Counted from the stretch's first letter, positions 25,682 to 35,524 are shown. The stretch is 35,664 nt of DNA from Thecamonas trahens ATCC 50062 (GCF_000142905.1 NW_013657659.1:258315-293978), one strand, 5' to 3'. Numbers and translations are program-made. Notes: generated by a model not told the origin, from the letters alone.

Positions 25682-28663
25682 CTACGACAGTGTCTGGACG
25701 AGGGCAAACTGGCCAAAGTAGGTGTTGACGAGGATGTAGACTGCGTTGGGGTTGGCCACTGACGCCACCACGCCATCAAACGAGTGCGGAAAGGCAGTAA
25801 CAGAGCCGTGGACGCCGGCATCGAACGGCCAGATGGTGGCGAGCGCCGTGGTGCCAGTTGCCAGGTCACCGGCCGCAAAGGCGACGTTGAACGAGTCAAT
25901 CTGCCACACCGCATTGGCCGAGACGACCGGGTAAGCCGTTGACGCACTGTCGATTGACGAGCCATGGACAATGTACGGGAACTGCCACTTCCACGCCACC
26001 TTGCCGAGGCCCACACCGTTGTGCCCGAGCTCGCGCCGCCCGACAACGCCGTTGGAAAACGTCCCATACGTGATCAGAAGCTGTTCGTCGGTCGTCGGCA
26101 CGTGCGCAAGCACGATCTCACCGGTGCGAGCCGAGCCGACCGTGTACCGCAGCGCGCCCGAAAAGCAGGTTGTCCCGAGGCAGGCCATGTCGTCAAACGC
26201 GATGAACGCCGGCGAGAGGAGGCCGCCAGGTGACTGCGCCGGAATCATCGACGAGCCGTGTCGGAAGGTGTACACCTGCGCCCCAGATGCCGAGTCGTAG
26301 ATCCGAATGGTGCCAAAGCCGGCGCACGAGGTTGAGGTGTAGAGAAAGCCACGCGAGTCGACGGCGATGTTTGTCGAGCCCCTCGTGGGACAATCGACGT
26401 TGGTGTGCATAAAGTTGGTGACAAACGAGTTCACAACCGCAGAGGACTTGATGTCAAACACCGTCGCGTTGTTCCCAATGTACACCACGTACGTAGACGT
26501 GGCCTCGTTGAAGCCGGCGGTGATGACGTCAGTCGACCCGATAACCACACCGTTGGGGTTGGCGTCAAAGGCGTTGACAATCTTGAGCGTCGTCAGATCG
26601 ACCACAGCCGCTTCGATCCCAGACTCGGAGCCGATCTTTCGCAGGACAACCGCCTTGGAGTATGCGTACTGCGACGAATACGAGACCGCGACGACCGAGT
26701 TGAGCTCGATGCGCCCGGCCGCCACAACGGCGTCACCGTCGACGGCCCACGCCGAGTACACCTGGGTTCCGTTCTGCCACAGCTTGGTAGTGACAAACAC
26801 GTCGCCGCCGTGGGCGCCCGCCACCACAAAGTCTGGCACCGGGACCTGGCCGTAGATGTTGGGCGAGACCGACCAAGGAAGGAACCGCGGATGAGGGCCG
26901 AGAAAGTGGGTGACCGGCAGCTCGTACGCGATGACCGAAAAGGCGCAGAACGCCGCTGAGGTTTGGCAGGTGACGTTGATGGTGGCTAGGCCGGCGTCGA
27001 CAAAGACAGTCGAAAAGTTGTTGGGCGTGAGGCCTGATGACGGAAACGGCAGACTGGCGCGCTGCGAGCCGAGCTCGATGCTGGCGGCCATAGCCGTCGC
27101 CTCCTCGGTGCCTGTCACCACAAACTGGAGCGTGGAAAACCTCGTGGAGACCTCAAAAGTAAACTGCGCAACGAGGCCCTTGAAGCGCGCCGGCGCCGTG
27201 ACGTTGAGCTCGAGTCGCGTTGCGTTGGCAAGTGACACCGGCGCCGTAGCTTCCACGCGCGGGACTGTGGTAGCAGCCGCAAGAGCCGCCTGCGACTTGA
27301 GTGATGTCTCAGGCGTGACGCGAAGGATCTGGACGGTGTCCCAGTACTGCTGGTACGGCGTGTTGACAACAAGGTAGCTGCCGTCGCTCAGCGAGTGCGC
27401 CGTCATTTCGCCGGTGGGCACCCGGACACCGGTCACATTGAGCTCGGTCATGCTCGACACTGAGCCGCTGTTGTCGATCGACGCCGAGGTGAGGACGCCC
27501 GGACACTTGCCGATGTTGCGGAACGGGCAGCCAGCCGAGCCTTGCTGAGTCAGGTCGAGTTCGATGTACTGTGAGAGCGTCGGCTGCGCCAGGGCGGTGC
27601 TGAACGATGTCGGGAACAGCGGCAGCGTCATCGAGCTGGAAAGCGCGTAGTCGTTGGTGGCGTCAAGGATGAGGAGGCAGATACCAACAGCGCCGCTGTG
27701 GCTATCATAGTACGCAAGGCGCAGGCCGTAGTATGTGTCCGAGACCGGGCCGGCGCCTGAGACATCGACAGACGTGGCATGCGCGGCGCCAGGGCAGCTC
27801 TCGAGCGCGATTGGGTGTGCGACCGGGTAGCACTCGGGCTTGGGCGGCCACTGGGTGCATGCCGCGACTCGGACGGTGACGAGACTAGACGTTGTGAAGT
27901 TGCCTAGACGGGCGTCGGCAAGCTTGGCATTGTTGCTCCACGGCAAGCTAAAGACAAGGTCACCCGAGAGAGCTGGCGCAGCGGTCTCGCAAACATCTGT
28001 GTTGGGCATCATGTACGCCATAAAGTACGACTCGTCGACCGGCGGCTCATCGGGCGCATACACGACTCGGTACTCAAAGTACGGACTTGACGACTCAAAC
28101 GAGGTCGACTGGATGCCATCAAAGTAGACCTTGCGGGCGAGCGGATCTGCAATCGGCAGCCAAATACCGCCCGAGGCCTCATGGGCGTCGACAACCACGA
28201 TCGAGCCATGAGCGAGGGCATCGGCGTCAATGACGACAATGACGCTCTCAAAGCCGAGCACCCATAGAGCGCCGTCGAGGCCGTCGTTGCCGCGGCGATC
28301 ATGCGCCGGGCGGCGCGGGAGGAACGAGGCCGAGGAGATGACAGTGACATGCGAGTATGACGCGCCAGACGAGCCGTCGGCCATGCCGGAAGCCTCGACG
28401 ATGTCCGCGCAGGTGACATTGGCAGCCGAGGCAAAGCGTCCCGAGGAGGTAGAAGCCACAAAGACCGAGATGCCTGCCGCCGACGCGACATGGACGGTGG
28501 ACTCGTCCACCACTGCCGAGGCGAGGATTTTCGAGCCAACGAGCGGGAGCGTATCCGACGTGGTGATGGCTGGCGAGACGGCCGCAGCGGCGGCTGCCAC
28601 CACCATAAGCAGGACGAGACGGGCGAGCAGAGTAGCAGAGACTAGCGGCACGATGCGCAACAT
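25682..28663 (-). CDS. Large secreted or surface protein, beta-propeller-like
   Basis: 993 residues from the ATG at 28663, which opens a signal peptide (MLRIVPLVSATLLARLVLLM). The frame continues 25 codons upstream without signal character. The ectodomain is rich in Ser, Thr, Val and Ala, has many NxT/S sequons and scattered Cys pairs (for example CTQWPPKPEC, CPFRNIGKC, CLGTTC). The C-terminal ~350 residues contain repeated short strands of the form AVDSRGFLYTSTSCAG, TIRIYDSASGAQVYTF, VVIGSTDVITAGF, suggestive of a beta-propeller. The middle (~500-620) looks like a beta-sandwich. There is no clear C-terminal membrane anchor; it ends FALVQTLS. I do not recognise the family; a cell-surface or vacuolar role is inferred from the signal peptide only. 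Confidence 0.85.
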   Translation of the reverse strand: MLRIVPLVSATLLARLVLLMVVAAAAAAVSPAITTSDTLPLVGSKILASAVVDESTVHVASAAGISVFVASTSSGRFASAANVTCADIVEASGMADGSSGASYSHVTVISSASFLPRRPAHDRRGNDGLDGALWVLGFESVIVVIDADALAHGSIVVVDAHEASGGIWLPIADPLARKVYFDGIQSTSFESSSPYFEYRVVYAPDEPPVDESYFMAYMMPNTDVCETAAPALSGDLVFSLPWSNNAKLADARLGNFTTSSLVTVRVAACTQWPPKPECYPVAHPIALESCPGAAHATSVDVSGAGPVSDTYYGLRLAYYDSHSGAVGICLLILDATNDYALSSSMTLPLFPTSFSTALAQPTLSQYIELDLTQQGSAGCPFRNIGKCPGVLTSASIDNSGSVSSMTELNVTGVRVPTGEMTAHSLSDGSYLVVNTPYQQYWDTVQILRVTPETSLKSQAALAAATTVPRVEATAPVSLANATRLELNVTAPARFKGLVAQFTFEVSTRFSTLQFVVTGTEEATAMAASIELGSQRASLPFPSSGLTPNNFSTVFVDAGLATINVTCQTSAAFCAFSVIAYELPVTHFLGPHPRFLPWSVSPNIYGQVPVPDFVVAGAHGGDVFVTTKLWQNGTQVYSAWAVDGDAVVAAGRIELNSVVAVSYSSQYAYSKAVVLRKIGSESGIEAAVVDLTTLKIVNAFDANPNGVVIGSTDVITAGFNEATSTYVVYIGNNATVFDIKSSAVVNSFVTNFMHTNVDCPTRGSTNIAVDSRGFLYTSTSCAGFGTIRIYDSASGAQVYTFRHGSSMIPAQSPGGLLSPAFIAFDDMACLGTTCFSGALRYTVGSARTGEIVLAHVPTTDEQLLITYGTFSNGVVGRRELGHNGVGLGKVAWKWQFPYIVHGSSIDSASTAYPVVSANAVWQIDSFNVAFAAGDLATGTTALATIWPFDAGVHGSVTAFPHSFDGVVASVANPNAVYILVNTYFGQFALVQTLS

Positions 28664-28933
28664 GCTTCTATGTCGGGAGAGAGTGAGGTGTGCTGCCAGC
28701 TGCTGGCGTGTGCCGCACGTGACCGACTTTGATTGCATTGCGGTCGCACATGCCTGTCAAGCGTGCGTTGCGGGGGTTTGCCGGCGAGCTTGCGTGCCCC
28801 CGCTCGCCACCATCGCCGTCATCATGATCCTGATCATCGCCTCTCATCGTCTGGTGTGTGCTTGACTGTGTACGGGTGTGAGTTTGTGAGGGAACATGCC
28901 GTGGCCGAGGATCGCCGAGACAACACGGGGCCT

Positions 28934-30160
28934 CTATCCTACCCAGTCTACAGGAAGCAGGCGGCGAGGTTGATCGACGAGGCAGGCGGCGCTGTCCTGG
29001 GAGTTGACCAGGATGACTTGCGCTGGGGAATGCACGATGCGGTCGAAGGTGTCGATATCGATGGTGGAAGCACTGGGGTCAGGTGCATCACTGGCAACAT
29101 CGAGCGGCAGGTATGTGTAGCAGGCGTCCAAGCCATAGAGGTTCGAGTTGGACCCACCGTGAAGATCCAAGCCGAAGCTGGGCATGGCGTTGGTGTTGTC
29201 CTGTACCTCGAGTGCGAAAGAATCAGCACCATCATCGCTCTGGTCCATGTGAGCCACCGAGCCATCGGCGTCGTTTGTGAACAAGTTACAGCCATCGCCC
29301 TCGCTCTCGCCCGAGTAGGTGTCGTCCGTCTCGCCCAAGGGCCAGGAGAAGTCCGAGCCACTGGTGTTGCCAGCTGCGTCGTCATCGTGGCTGCTGGCGC
29401 TGCCGTCGCTGCCGTCGCTGCCGTGGCTGCCGTCGCTGCCGTCGCTGCTCGCGCTGCCGTCGCTGCCGTCGCTGCCGTCGCTGCCGTCGCTGCCGTCGCT
29501 GCTCGCGCTGCCGTCGCTGCTCGCGCTGCCGTCGCTGCTCGCGCTGCCGTCGCTGCCGCCGCTACCGTCCAGGTGGGAAGCAAACGGGGCAAAGAAGGCC
29601 TTGATCTTGTTGGTGTCAGCGTTGAGAGTGTGGATCGTGGCAAAGTCGAAAGCCTCGATCTGCTCGGGCGTGCAGCGTCGCTTGCGCGCGAGGCGGTTCG
29701 ACCGCTGCGTGGTCCAGCGATGGACTCGCTCACAAAAGATCGACACAAAGGTAGGGCCATGAACAACGCCGGCATCAGCAAACCGAGTACACTCAGCCAC
29801 CTGCTTCGAGTTGAGCTTGCCCGGGCGTGGACGGCAGGCGACGTTGAGGACCGCCAGGACGAGGGCGTCGTCGACAAGAGCCGCAGCAGAGTTGGCCATG
29901 TGTCGCGAAATGATCTTGTGCTCTGCGTTGTAGTCCAGCATGTCCCGCAAGACAGAGGCAACGCCGTGTGGTGCAATGTTGTCCTCGTTGTTAGAGTAGT
30001 CGCGGACAAGTCTCAGCAACCTGGCCCTGGCATCGGTCCACACGGCACTGTCGCTGGCGATGGGAAGGATGCACTTGGAGAATGCACGCAGCGGCTGCTT
30101 GCTCCCCTTCTTCTGCCCAGTGTCTGCCTCGAGAGGGTTAACGTTGGGCTGTGCGGCCAT
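28934..30160 (-). CDS. Unknown protein with Ser-Asp-Gly repeat and basic region
   Basis: 408 residues from the ATG at 30160 (MAAQPNVNPLEADTGQKKGS). The frame is open further upstream, but that part overlaps the divergent promoter. The helical N-terminal half (LRLVRDYSNNEDNIAPHGV, HKIISRHMANSAAALVDDAL) resembles a protein-binding or cyclin-like fold; a basic stretch (RWTTQRSNRLARKRRC) could bind nucleic acid. Residues ~200-265 are SDGSASSDGS repeats, then an acidic C-terminal half (SGESEGDGC, DDGADSF) that looks like an activation-type disordered region. The combination is compatible with a transcription regulator, but no known domain is identified. It is divergent from the E3 ligase gene at 30551, with a ~390-base spacer. 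Confidence 0.72.
   Translation of the reverse strand: MAAQPNVNPLEADTGQKKGSKQPLRAFSKCILPIASDSAVWTDARARLLRLVRDYSNNEDNIAPHGVASVLRDMLDYNAEHKIISRHMANSAAALVDDALVLAVLNVACRPRPGKLNSKQVAECTRFADAGVVHGPTFVSIFCERVHRWTTQRSNRLARKRRCTPEQIEAFDFATIHTLNADTNKIKAFFAPFASHLDGSGGSDGSASSDGSASSDGSASSDGSDGSDGSDGSDGSASSDGSDGSHGSDGSDGSASSHDDDAAGNTSGSDFSWPLGETDDTYSGESEGDGCNLFTNDADGSVAHMDQSDDGADSFALEVQDNTNAMPSFGLDLHGGSNSNLYGLDACYTYLPLDVASDAPDPSASTIDIDTFDRIVHSPAQVILVNSQDSAACLVDQPRRLLPVDWVG
29395..29572 (-). repeat. Trinucleotide-phase repeat encoding SDG and SDGSAS
   Basis: Runs of gctgccgtc (9 bp) mixed with a 15-bp variant gctgccgtcgctgctc on the plus strand, encoding Ser-Asp-Gly units on the minus strand. Units are nearly identical, indicating slippage or recent expansion; copy number is likely polymorphic. 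Confidence 0.88.
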
Positions 30161-30550
30161 TTCGAGTGAGCTATGCGCAGGTGGAGCGCGAAGCGGGGAC
30201 CATCGCTGCGGAAGAACGTGATTCTCCCGTCTGTGTGCCCCCTCCGGGTCGCACACGAACGTCACAGTCTGGTCAGGTGGCGTCACACTCAGGGCTATGG
30301 CCGCTAGGGCGCCTGTCATCCTTCGCCGACGACCGTCTCCTCCACCCTCAACACCTTTACCCTTCACCCTCTTCAACCGTCCTTGCTCTCCTTCGCACAG
30401 AGTCCATCCACCTGTTTGCGGTCCGCGTGCAGCGCGTCGCGCACCGCGCGCACTGTAGATTCGTCGGCCCCTCACTCGTCGCAGGTTTTCGCCAGTTTCG
30501 GCCCGCGACAAAATTTGAGTTTTTGGCTCGACACCCGTCTGCGCGCCATC

Positions 30551-32550
30551 ATGGCCGAGTTCGCCTCACCACCGTCGGTCCTCTCGCCGGCGCTACGGCG
30601 ATTCCGCTCGGGTTCCACTGTCTCCAACCTGCCCCAGATAGAGAGCCCAACTATGCCCAGGACACCGCCTCGACGGAGACTGCCACACGCTGCGGAGCCG
30701 CTCCCTTCGCCAGCTTCGCGTGCTGCGTCCCGCCGCTCACCGTGCGCCGCCTGCGCGGGCCTGTATGCGGATGCAGCGGGCGACGAGAACAGCGCACACA
30801 CCTCGCTTGCCAAATGCTCGCATCGTGTGTGCATACAGTGTCTGGGGACGGCGGTGCTTTCGGCGCTGGCGCTCGGCAAGGCGCCGGGATGCCCGTCCCG
30901 GGGCTGCAGCGCCGAGCTGCTCCCGGCCGACGTCCTACCGCACATGGCCGCCTTGGAGGCGACCGACGCGTATGCCGACGCTACTGAGCTCGACTCCTCG
31001 CTTCCTGGTGCGCTAGCAGACTACGAGCGGAAGCTTTTGCTCGCTACGTCATCGCTGGTGGTCTGCCCCAACGAGGCCTGTGGCTACGTGTTTGAGCAGC
31101 ATATGACGACGCCGTCAAAGGCGAGCGTGGTTCCGCCGACGCCGGCGCGGGCCCGCGACGACAACGGTGTGCCGCTCACGCCGCGCGCACACGCCCACCA
31201 CCGGGACTACCGCTTCCGCTGTCGCCGGTGCGCTACCATCTTCTGCGCCGGCTGCAACGCCATACCGTACCACACAGGCATGGATTGCGCTTCGGCGGCA
31301 GCAACGGCAGCGTGCGGCGCCTGTCGGTACTGTGCCAAGCCTTTGAGCCCCGAGACTACTGCCGAGAACCCGACTGATGCACCCGCGCTTGACAAAGTAT
31401 GCGTCGATGAGGCGTGCCTTGCCAAGCGGGCGATTGCGTGCCGGGTGACCCACGTGTGCGGCCACGCGTGTGGCGGTGTCAAACGCGAGAAGCGTTGCCT
31501 GCCATGCCTGGAGCCCGAATGTGCTCCTGCCGATGCCCAGATCACTGCTGACGACTACTGTTCGATATGCTGGGTCGACGACATCCGGTCTGCGCCATCG
31601 ATCGAGCTCGCGTGCGGGCACGTCTTCCACTACTCGTGCGTGACGGCGCGACTCGACGCCCGCTGGCCCGACGCCCACATCTCATTTGCTTTTCTCGACT
31701 GCCCGCTTTGTAACGCGCCGATCGCGCACAAGGTACTCGCCAAGCGGCTCCGCCCGCTGCAGCGGCTGCAGGGCGAGGTACTCGCCCTCGCTCGGCACGC
31801 ACTCCACACCGAGATGCTAGCCGGTAACTCAGAGGTGGCGTTCATATCGGACGCCGCCATTGCGGCGTACGCCTCGTCGCAGCGGTACTATCTCTGCTCC
31901 AAGTGTGATCACCCGTACCACGGCGGCGCGGCAGCGTGCGAAGCCGCCGGCGACGCCCACCCCCCAATCCTGACGCCTTCGTTTGCTCGCACTGTGCGCA
32001 CACCGACGGGCTCATCACTCGCTGCGCCACACACGGAACGCGATATATTCAGCACAAGTGCCGGTTCTGCTGCAACCTCGCAACATGGCTCTGCTGGGGC
32101 ACCACCCACTTTTGCGATGCCTGCCACGACATTGCGCCGATTATTGCTCGCAAGCCGTTCCACGAGCTCTCGCCATGCACATGCTCGCGTGTCCACCCAC
32201 CCAACGGCATTGAGTTCTCGTACGGCTGCTCCATGTGCTGCGCCCTTGAGGAGGCTCCGCCGGTCCGCAAGTCAGATCGCGCCGAGGCCAAGGCTGCGCG
32301 GAAGGCGGCCAAGGCTCAGGCCAAGGCTGCGCGCAAGGCGGCAAAAGCCCAGGCCAAAGCTGCGCGCAAGGCGGCCAAGGCTCGCTCCAAGGCCGAAAAG
32401 GCAGCTGCCAAGGTCGCCTCTCGCGCACTTGCCGCGGCCCATGCCGTCCATCGCGCCCGCGCTCGCGGCCGCCCCGACGCTCGCGGCAAACTCGTCGATC
32501 AGCCCCAGCCGCCACAGCGCGCCCGTGCGCTCCACGAGCTCAACCGCTGA
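30551..32550 (+). CDS. E3 ubiquitin ligase: RING1-IBR plus MYCBP2-type RING and tandem-cysteine relay
   Basis: Starts at MAEFASPPSVLSP (30551); about 666 residues across one frame break. The N-terminus has an RBR-type RING1 (C65-x2-C68 ... C89-x-H91-x2-C94-x2-C97 ... C114-x4-C119) and a textbook IBR (C172-x4-C177 ... C224-x2-C227-x4-C232-x2-C235-x5-H241-x4-C246). A Cys-rich link (HVCGHACGGV...CLPCL) and a RING-H2 (C337-C387; CSIC, CGHVFHYSC, CPLC) match the C-terminal end of MYCBP2/Highwire/RPM-1. Then comes the tandem-cysteine domain: YYLCSKCDHPYHGGAAACEA; after the frame step at the C run 31960-31965, CRFCCNLATWLCWGTTHFCDACHD. Cys463 and the Cys of WLCWGTTHF align with MYCBP2 Cys4520 and Cys4572, the RING-Cys-Relay residues that esterify ubiquitin to Thr. 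The C-terminal tail is Lys/Ala-rich. The RING2 expected in an RBR ligase is absent. Confidence 0.87.
32287..32385 (+). repeat. 33-bp tandem repeat, three units, encoding AKAARKAAKAQ
   Basis: Three in-frame units with a few silent changes in the C-terminal tail of the E3 ligase. They would form a strongly basic helix, possibly for nucleic-acid or nucleosome contact. Confidence 0.9.
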
Positions 32551-32714
32551 CCACATGCTGCTCGAATCTGACCACAGTCGGCGACCTCTCACAATGAAAT
32601 CCAAACTGTACTCACCACCGGGTGGCCGAGCTGCCGCCATCGAGTCGACAGCCCCTCCCTCCCCCCCCCCCCCCCCCTCACGCACACCTCACCCCACGCG
32701 CATCCCTCACCCCC

Positions 32715-34869
32715 ATGGCAACAACGGCCGCCACCCCACAGTCCCAGATGGAGGCATTCCATGCCGAGCTCGATGCGCAGAAGCTGCTCCGTCTCCGGTT
32801 CCTGCTCCACAAGACGCAGCTGTACTCGACCTTCCTGGCCTCCAAGCTGGTAGCGCCGGTGGTGACAGCGATGGGCGGCGCGGCGGCAGACGAGGCCAGG
32901 CCCCGGCCGGCGACAGAGACCAACCCCACGGCAGGTCCAGCCACATCCAAGAAGCGGACCCGTGCCCAGCGTGTGCTGCAGACGTCGCTAGCCCACCTAC
33001 AGCCAAGCGCGCCAAGGGGCTGGGCGGCGTGTCCCGGGTAGATTCTACAGGCAAGTTGGGCAAGACGGGCAAGTCGGGCGAGTCGTGCCAATCGGGCGAG
33101 TCGAGCGAGTTGGGCGAGTCGAGCAGCTCAAAGTCGGTGGCTGCTGTCGGCGCTGCGCCGCGGCTGGCGCCTCCGCCGACCTTTCGTGGATCGCTGCGTG
33201 GATACCAGGAGCAGGGCCTGCACTGGCTGGTCTCGCTCTACGAGAACGGGCTCAACGGAATCCTCGCCGACGAGATGGGCCTGGGCAAGACGGTGCAGAC
33301 CATTGCGCTGCTGGCGCATCTTGCGCACCACGGCGTGCCTGGACCGTTTCTGGTCGTCGTTCCGCTCTCGACCCTCTCCAACTGGATGCGCGAGCTCGCC
33401 CAGTTTGCTCCGGGTCTCTCTGTCCTGCGTCACCACGGTGAGAAGGAGGAGCGGGCGGCGGCGTATGCCAAGGCGCGGCGAAGCGGTGTTGATGTAGTGG
33501 TCACGACCTACGAGATTGCCATGCGCGACGCCAAGATCCTTACTCGGGCGCCGTGGAAGTACCTGGTGGTCGACGAGGGCCATCGGCTCAAGAACATGAA
33601 CTGCCTCCTGCTGCGCAAGCTCAAGGCTTTCCCGGCCGCCAATCGCCTGCTGCTCACCGGGACGCCGCTGCAGAACTCGCTCGCCGAGCTCTGGTCACTG
33701 CTCAACTTTCTGCTCCCGGCACTCTTTGACGACGTCGACGCCTTTGAGGAGTGGTTCAACCTCGATCCCGAGGCTGGCCTCAACGATGCCACCCGCGACG
33801 TGCTCGCCAAGCTCCACGCCATCCTCGCTCCGTTCCTTCTCCGCCGCCTCAAGGCCGAGGTCGCCCTGGAACTGCCGGCCAAGTCTGAGGTCCTGGTGTA
33901 CGCGCCGCTCTCGGCCGGCCAGGCTGAGCTGTATGCGTCCAACGGTGACGCGCCGCGGCTCCGGGCGTTGCTGCAGGCTTCGGCCGCGAGCTCGCGGGCT
34001 GGCGAGCGCAAGAAGTTTACATCGCTCAACAATGCGTTCATGCAGCTGCGCAAGGTGACGAACCACCCCTACCTCCTCGACTACCCGCTCACTCCCGACG
34101 GCCAGCTGCACATCACCGAGGAGCTGGTGGCAGCATCGGGCAAGATGGTGGTCTTTGATGCACTCGTCACCGCGTTGGCCGCCGCCGGCCATCGCATTCT
34201 CGTTTTTCGCAGATGACCAAGATGCTTGACATTCTGCACGACTACTGCTGGCTCCGCGGCCACGAGTTCCGCCGTATCGACGGCTCGGTCAAGCACGACG
34301 AGCGCGATGCGGCCATAGCCGACTTTAATGCGCCCAACTCGCGAGTCCACCTGTTTCTCATCTCGACCCGCGCCGGCGGCCTCGGCATCAACCTCACCTC
34401 GGCCGACACGGTCATCATCTTTGACTCGGACCTCAACCCGCAGATGGACCTCCAGGCTCAGGACCGTTGCCATCGCATTGGCCAAGACAAGCCGGTGATC
34501 GTCTACCGCCTCTGCGCCGCAGACACTGTCGAGGCCACCATCCTCGAGCGCGCCGCTCGCAAGCGCCGCCTCGAGCGCCTTGTCATTGCCCAGGAGCGGT
34601 TCAAGGGCATCCGCGCCCGCGCTGCCGGCCCTCGCACCAATGGCGAGAACGGCGACGCAAGCAACACCCTGACCGCCACCGAGGATGACACGAGCACCAC
34701 GGCCACCAGTGCCGGAGACAGCGACGCCGATGACGTCGAGAGCGAGAGCGGACCGCGGCTCGAGCACGAGACCCTTGCCGATGCCATCGCCGTCCTCGCG
34801 AACCGCGAGGCGGTCACGAGCCTGGAGGTTGGCAGCCACTCGGCGTACTTTCGGGTTGTCGACGACTAG
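32715..34869 (+). CDS. HELLS: LSH/HELLS/DDM1-type SNF2 chromatin remodeler (frame breaks)
   Basis: Begins [20 protein letters not shown] at 32715; the segment [20 protein letters not shown] matches the pre-ATPase helix of LSH. A frame step lies between about 32960 and 33010 (one missing base, or a 32-nt GT-AG intron). The ATPase then has [18 protein letters not shown] (33269-33292), [23 protein letters not shown], the DEGH box (33572-33583) and [21 protein letters not shown] second break lies in the T run 34203-34207: one more T gives [13 protein letters not shown]. Lobe 2 continues with [64 protein letters not shown] and the DYPLTPDG region mark LSH rather than ISWI or CHD. LSH/DDM1 enables DNA methylation and histone-variant deposition in heterochromatin. 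The stop is 22 bases from the next convergent stop. Confidence 0.9.
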
Positions 34870-34891
34870 TGAACGAGTCAAACGACGCTAG

Positions 34892-35524
34892 CTACTCGGT
34901 GGTGCTGGCAGCGGTGTCATCGTAGAGCCCACCGAGGGCCTTGATGGGGATGCCACGGTTGACGCGGTCCATGTACGCATACAGCAGGTAGATGCAAGCG
35001 ATGATGATGCCGAGGGTGACGGTCATGTGCACAGTGTGGGCGGTGGAGATCTTGAGTTTGACCTGCCTGTTCCCGTCTGCTGCGCCTACGGCCGCCCCAC
35101 CGGATCGGTCGATGCCGACGTCCATGGCAGCCAGGAGAGCACGGAGCGGAGTGAGCACCTCGTTGAGCTGCAGAACCATGGCGCCCTCGGCGGTGGCCTC
35201 CACCCCGGAGCCGGACAGCTCGGCAGCGGCGGTACCTGCGGCAAAGAGCTCTTCCATGACGGCGACGACGTCGCGAACCAGCTCGACGCCCTGCGGACCA
35301 TGGCGCGGGCGGACAAAGCCATCTGCCGCGAGCTCGCGGGTGTAGGCGCCGACAGCATCAACCACATCGCCCACCGGCGCCGTCATCACCGCCGCCACCC
35401 CAGCCGAGGGCTGGTAGGCGGCGACGGCCTTGCGGCCGGCCACCACGGCCTTGGCCAGCGGTCGCAGCACGTGGGTCACCTCCACCGTTGCCTCTACTTG
35501 GGCCTTGCTCGGTTTGCCTGCCAT
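34892..35524 (-). CDS. Tail-anchored membrane protein of unknown function
   Basis: 210 residues from the ATG at 35524 (MAGKPSKAQVEATVEVTHVL). The upstream 36 codons in the same frame are Pro/Thr-rich leader-like sequence. Residues 1-155 are Ala/Val-rich and predicted helical. One hydrophobic segment at ~167-185 (MTVTLGIIIACIYLLYAYM) is followed by a 25-residue C-terminus, so it is a C-tail or near-C-tail anchor of ER, mitochondrial outer membrane or similar. No family motif is recognised. No SNARE heptad or FFAT-binding MSP motif is seen. Confidence 0.75.
   Translation of the reverse strand: MAGKPSKAQVEATVEVTHVLRPLAKAVVAGRKAVAAYQPSAGVAAVMTAPVGDVVDAVGAYTRELAADGFVRPRHGPQGVELVRDVVAVMEELFAAGTAAAELSGSGVEATAEGAMVLQLNEVLTPLRALLAAMDVGIDRSGGAAVGAADGNRQVKLKISTAHTVHMTVTLGIIIACIYLLYAYMDRVNRGIPIKALGGLYDDTAASTTE

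Noticed and set aside
16490-32000. A functional gene cluster for lysosome biology or a biosynthetic pathway
   Set aside because: Genes with related cell biology are interspersed with unrelated ones on both strands, without shared spacing or motifs. Chance proximity in a compact genome is sufficient.
30383-34216. One giant 1,277-residue fusion of the E3 ligase with the SNF2 ATPase
   Set aside because: The long frame passes through the E3 gene's tandem-cysteine region out of frame and through a C-rich intergenic tract. The true E3 frame stops at 32550 and the LSH protein has its own plausible start at 32715.
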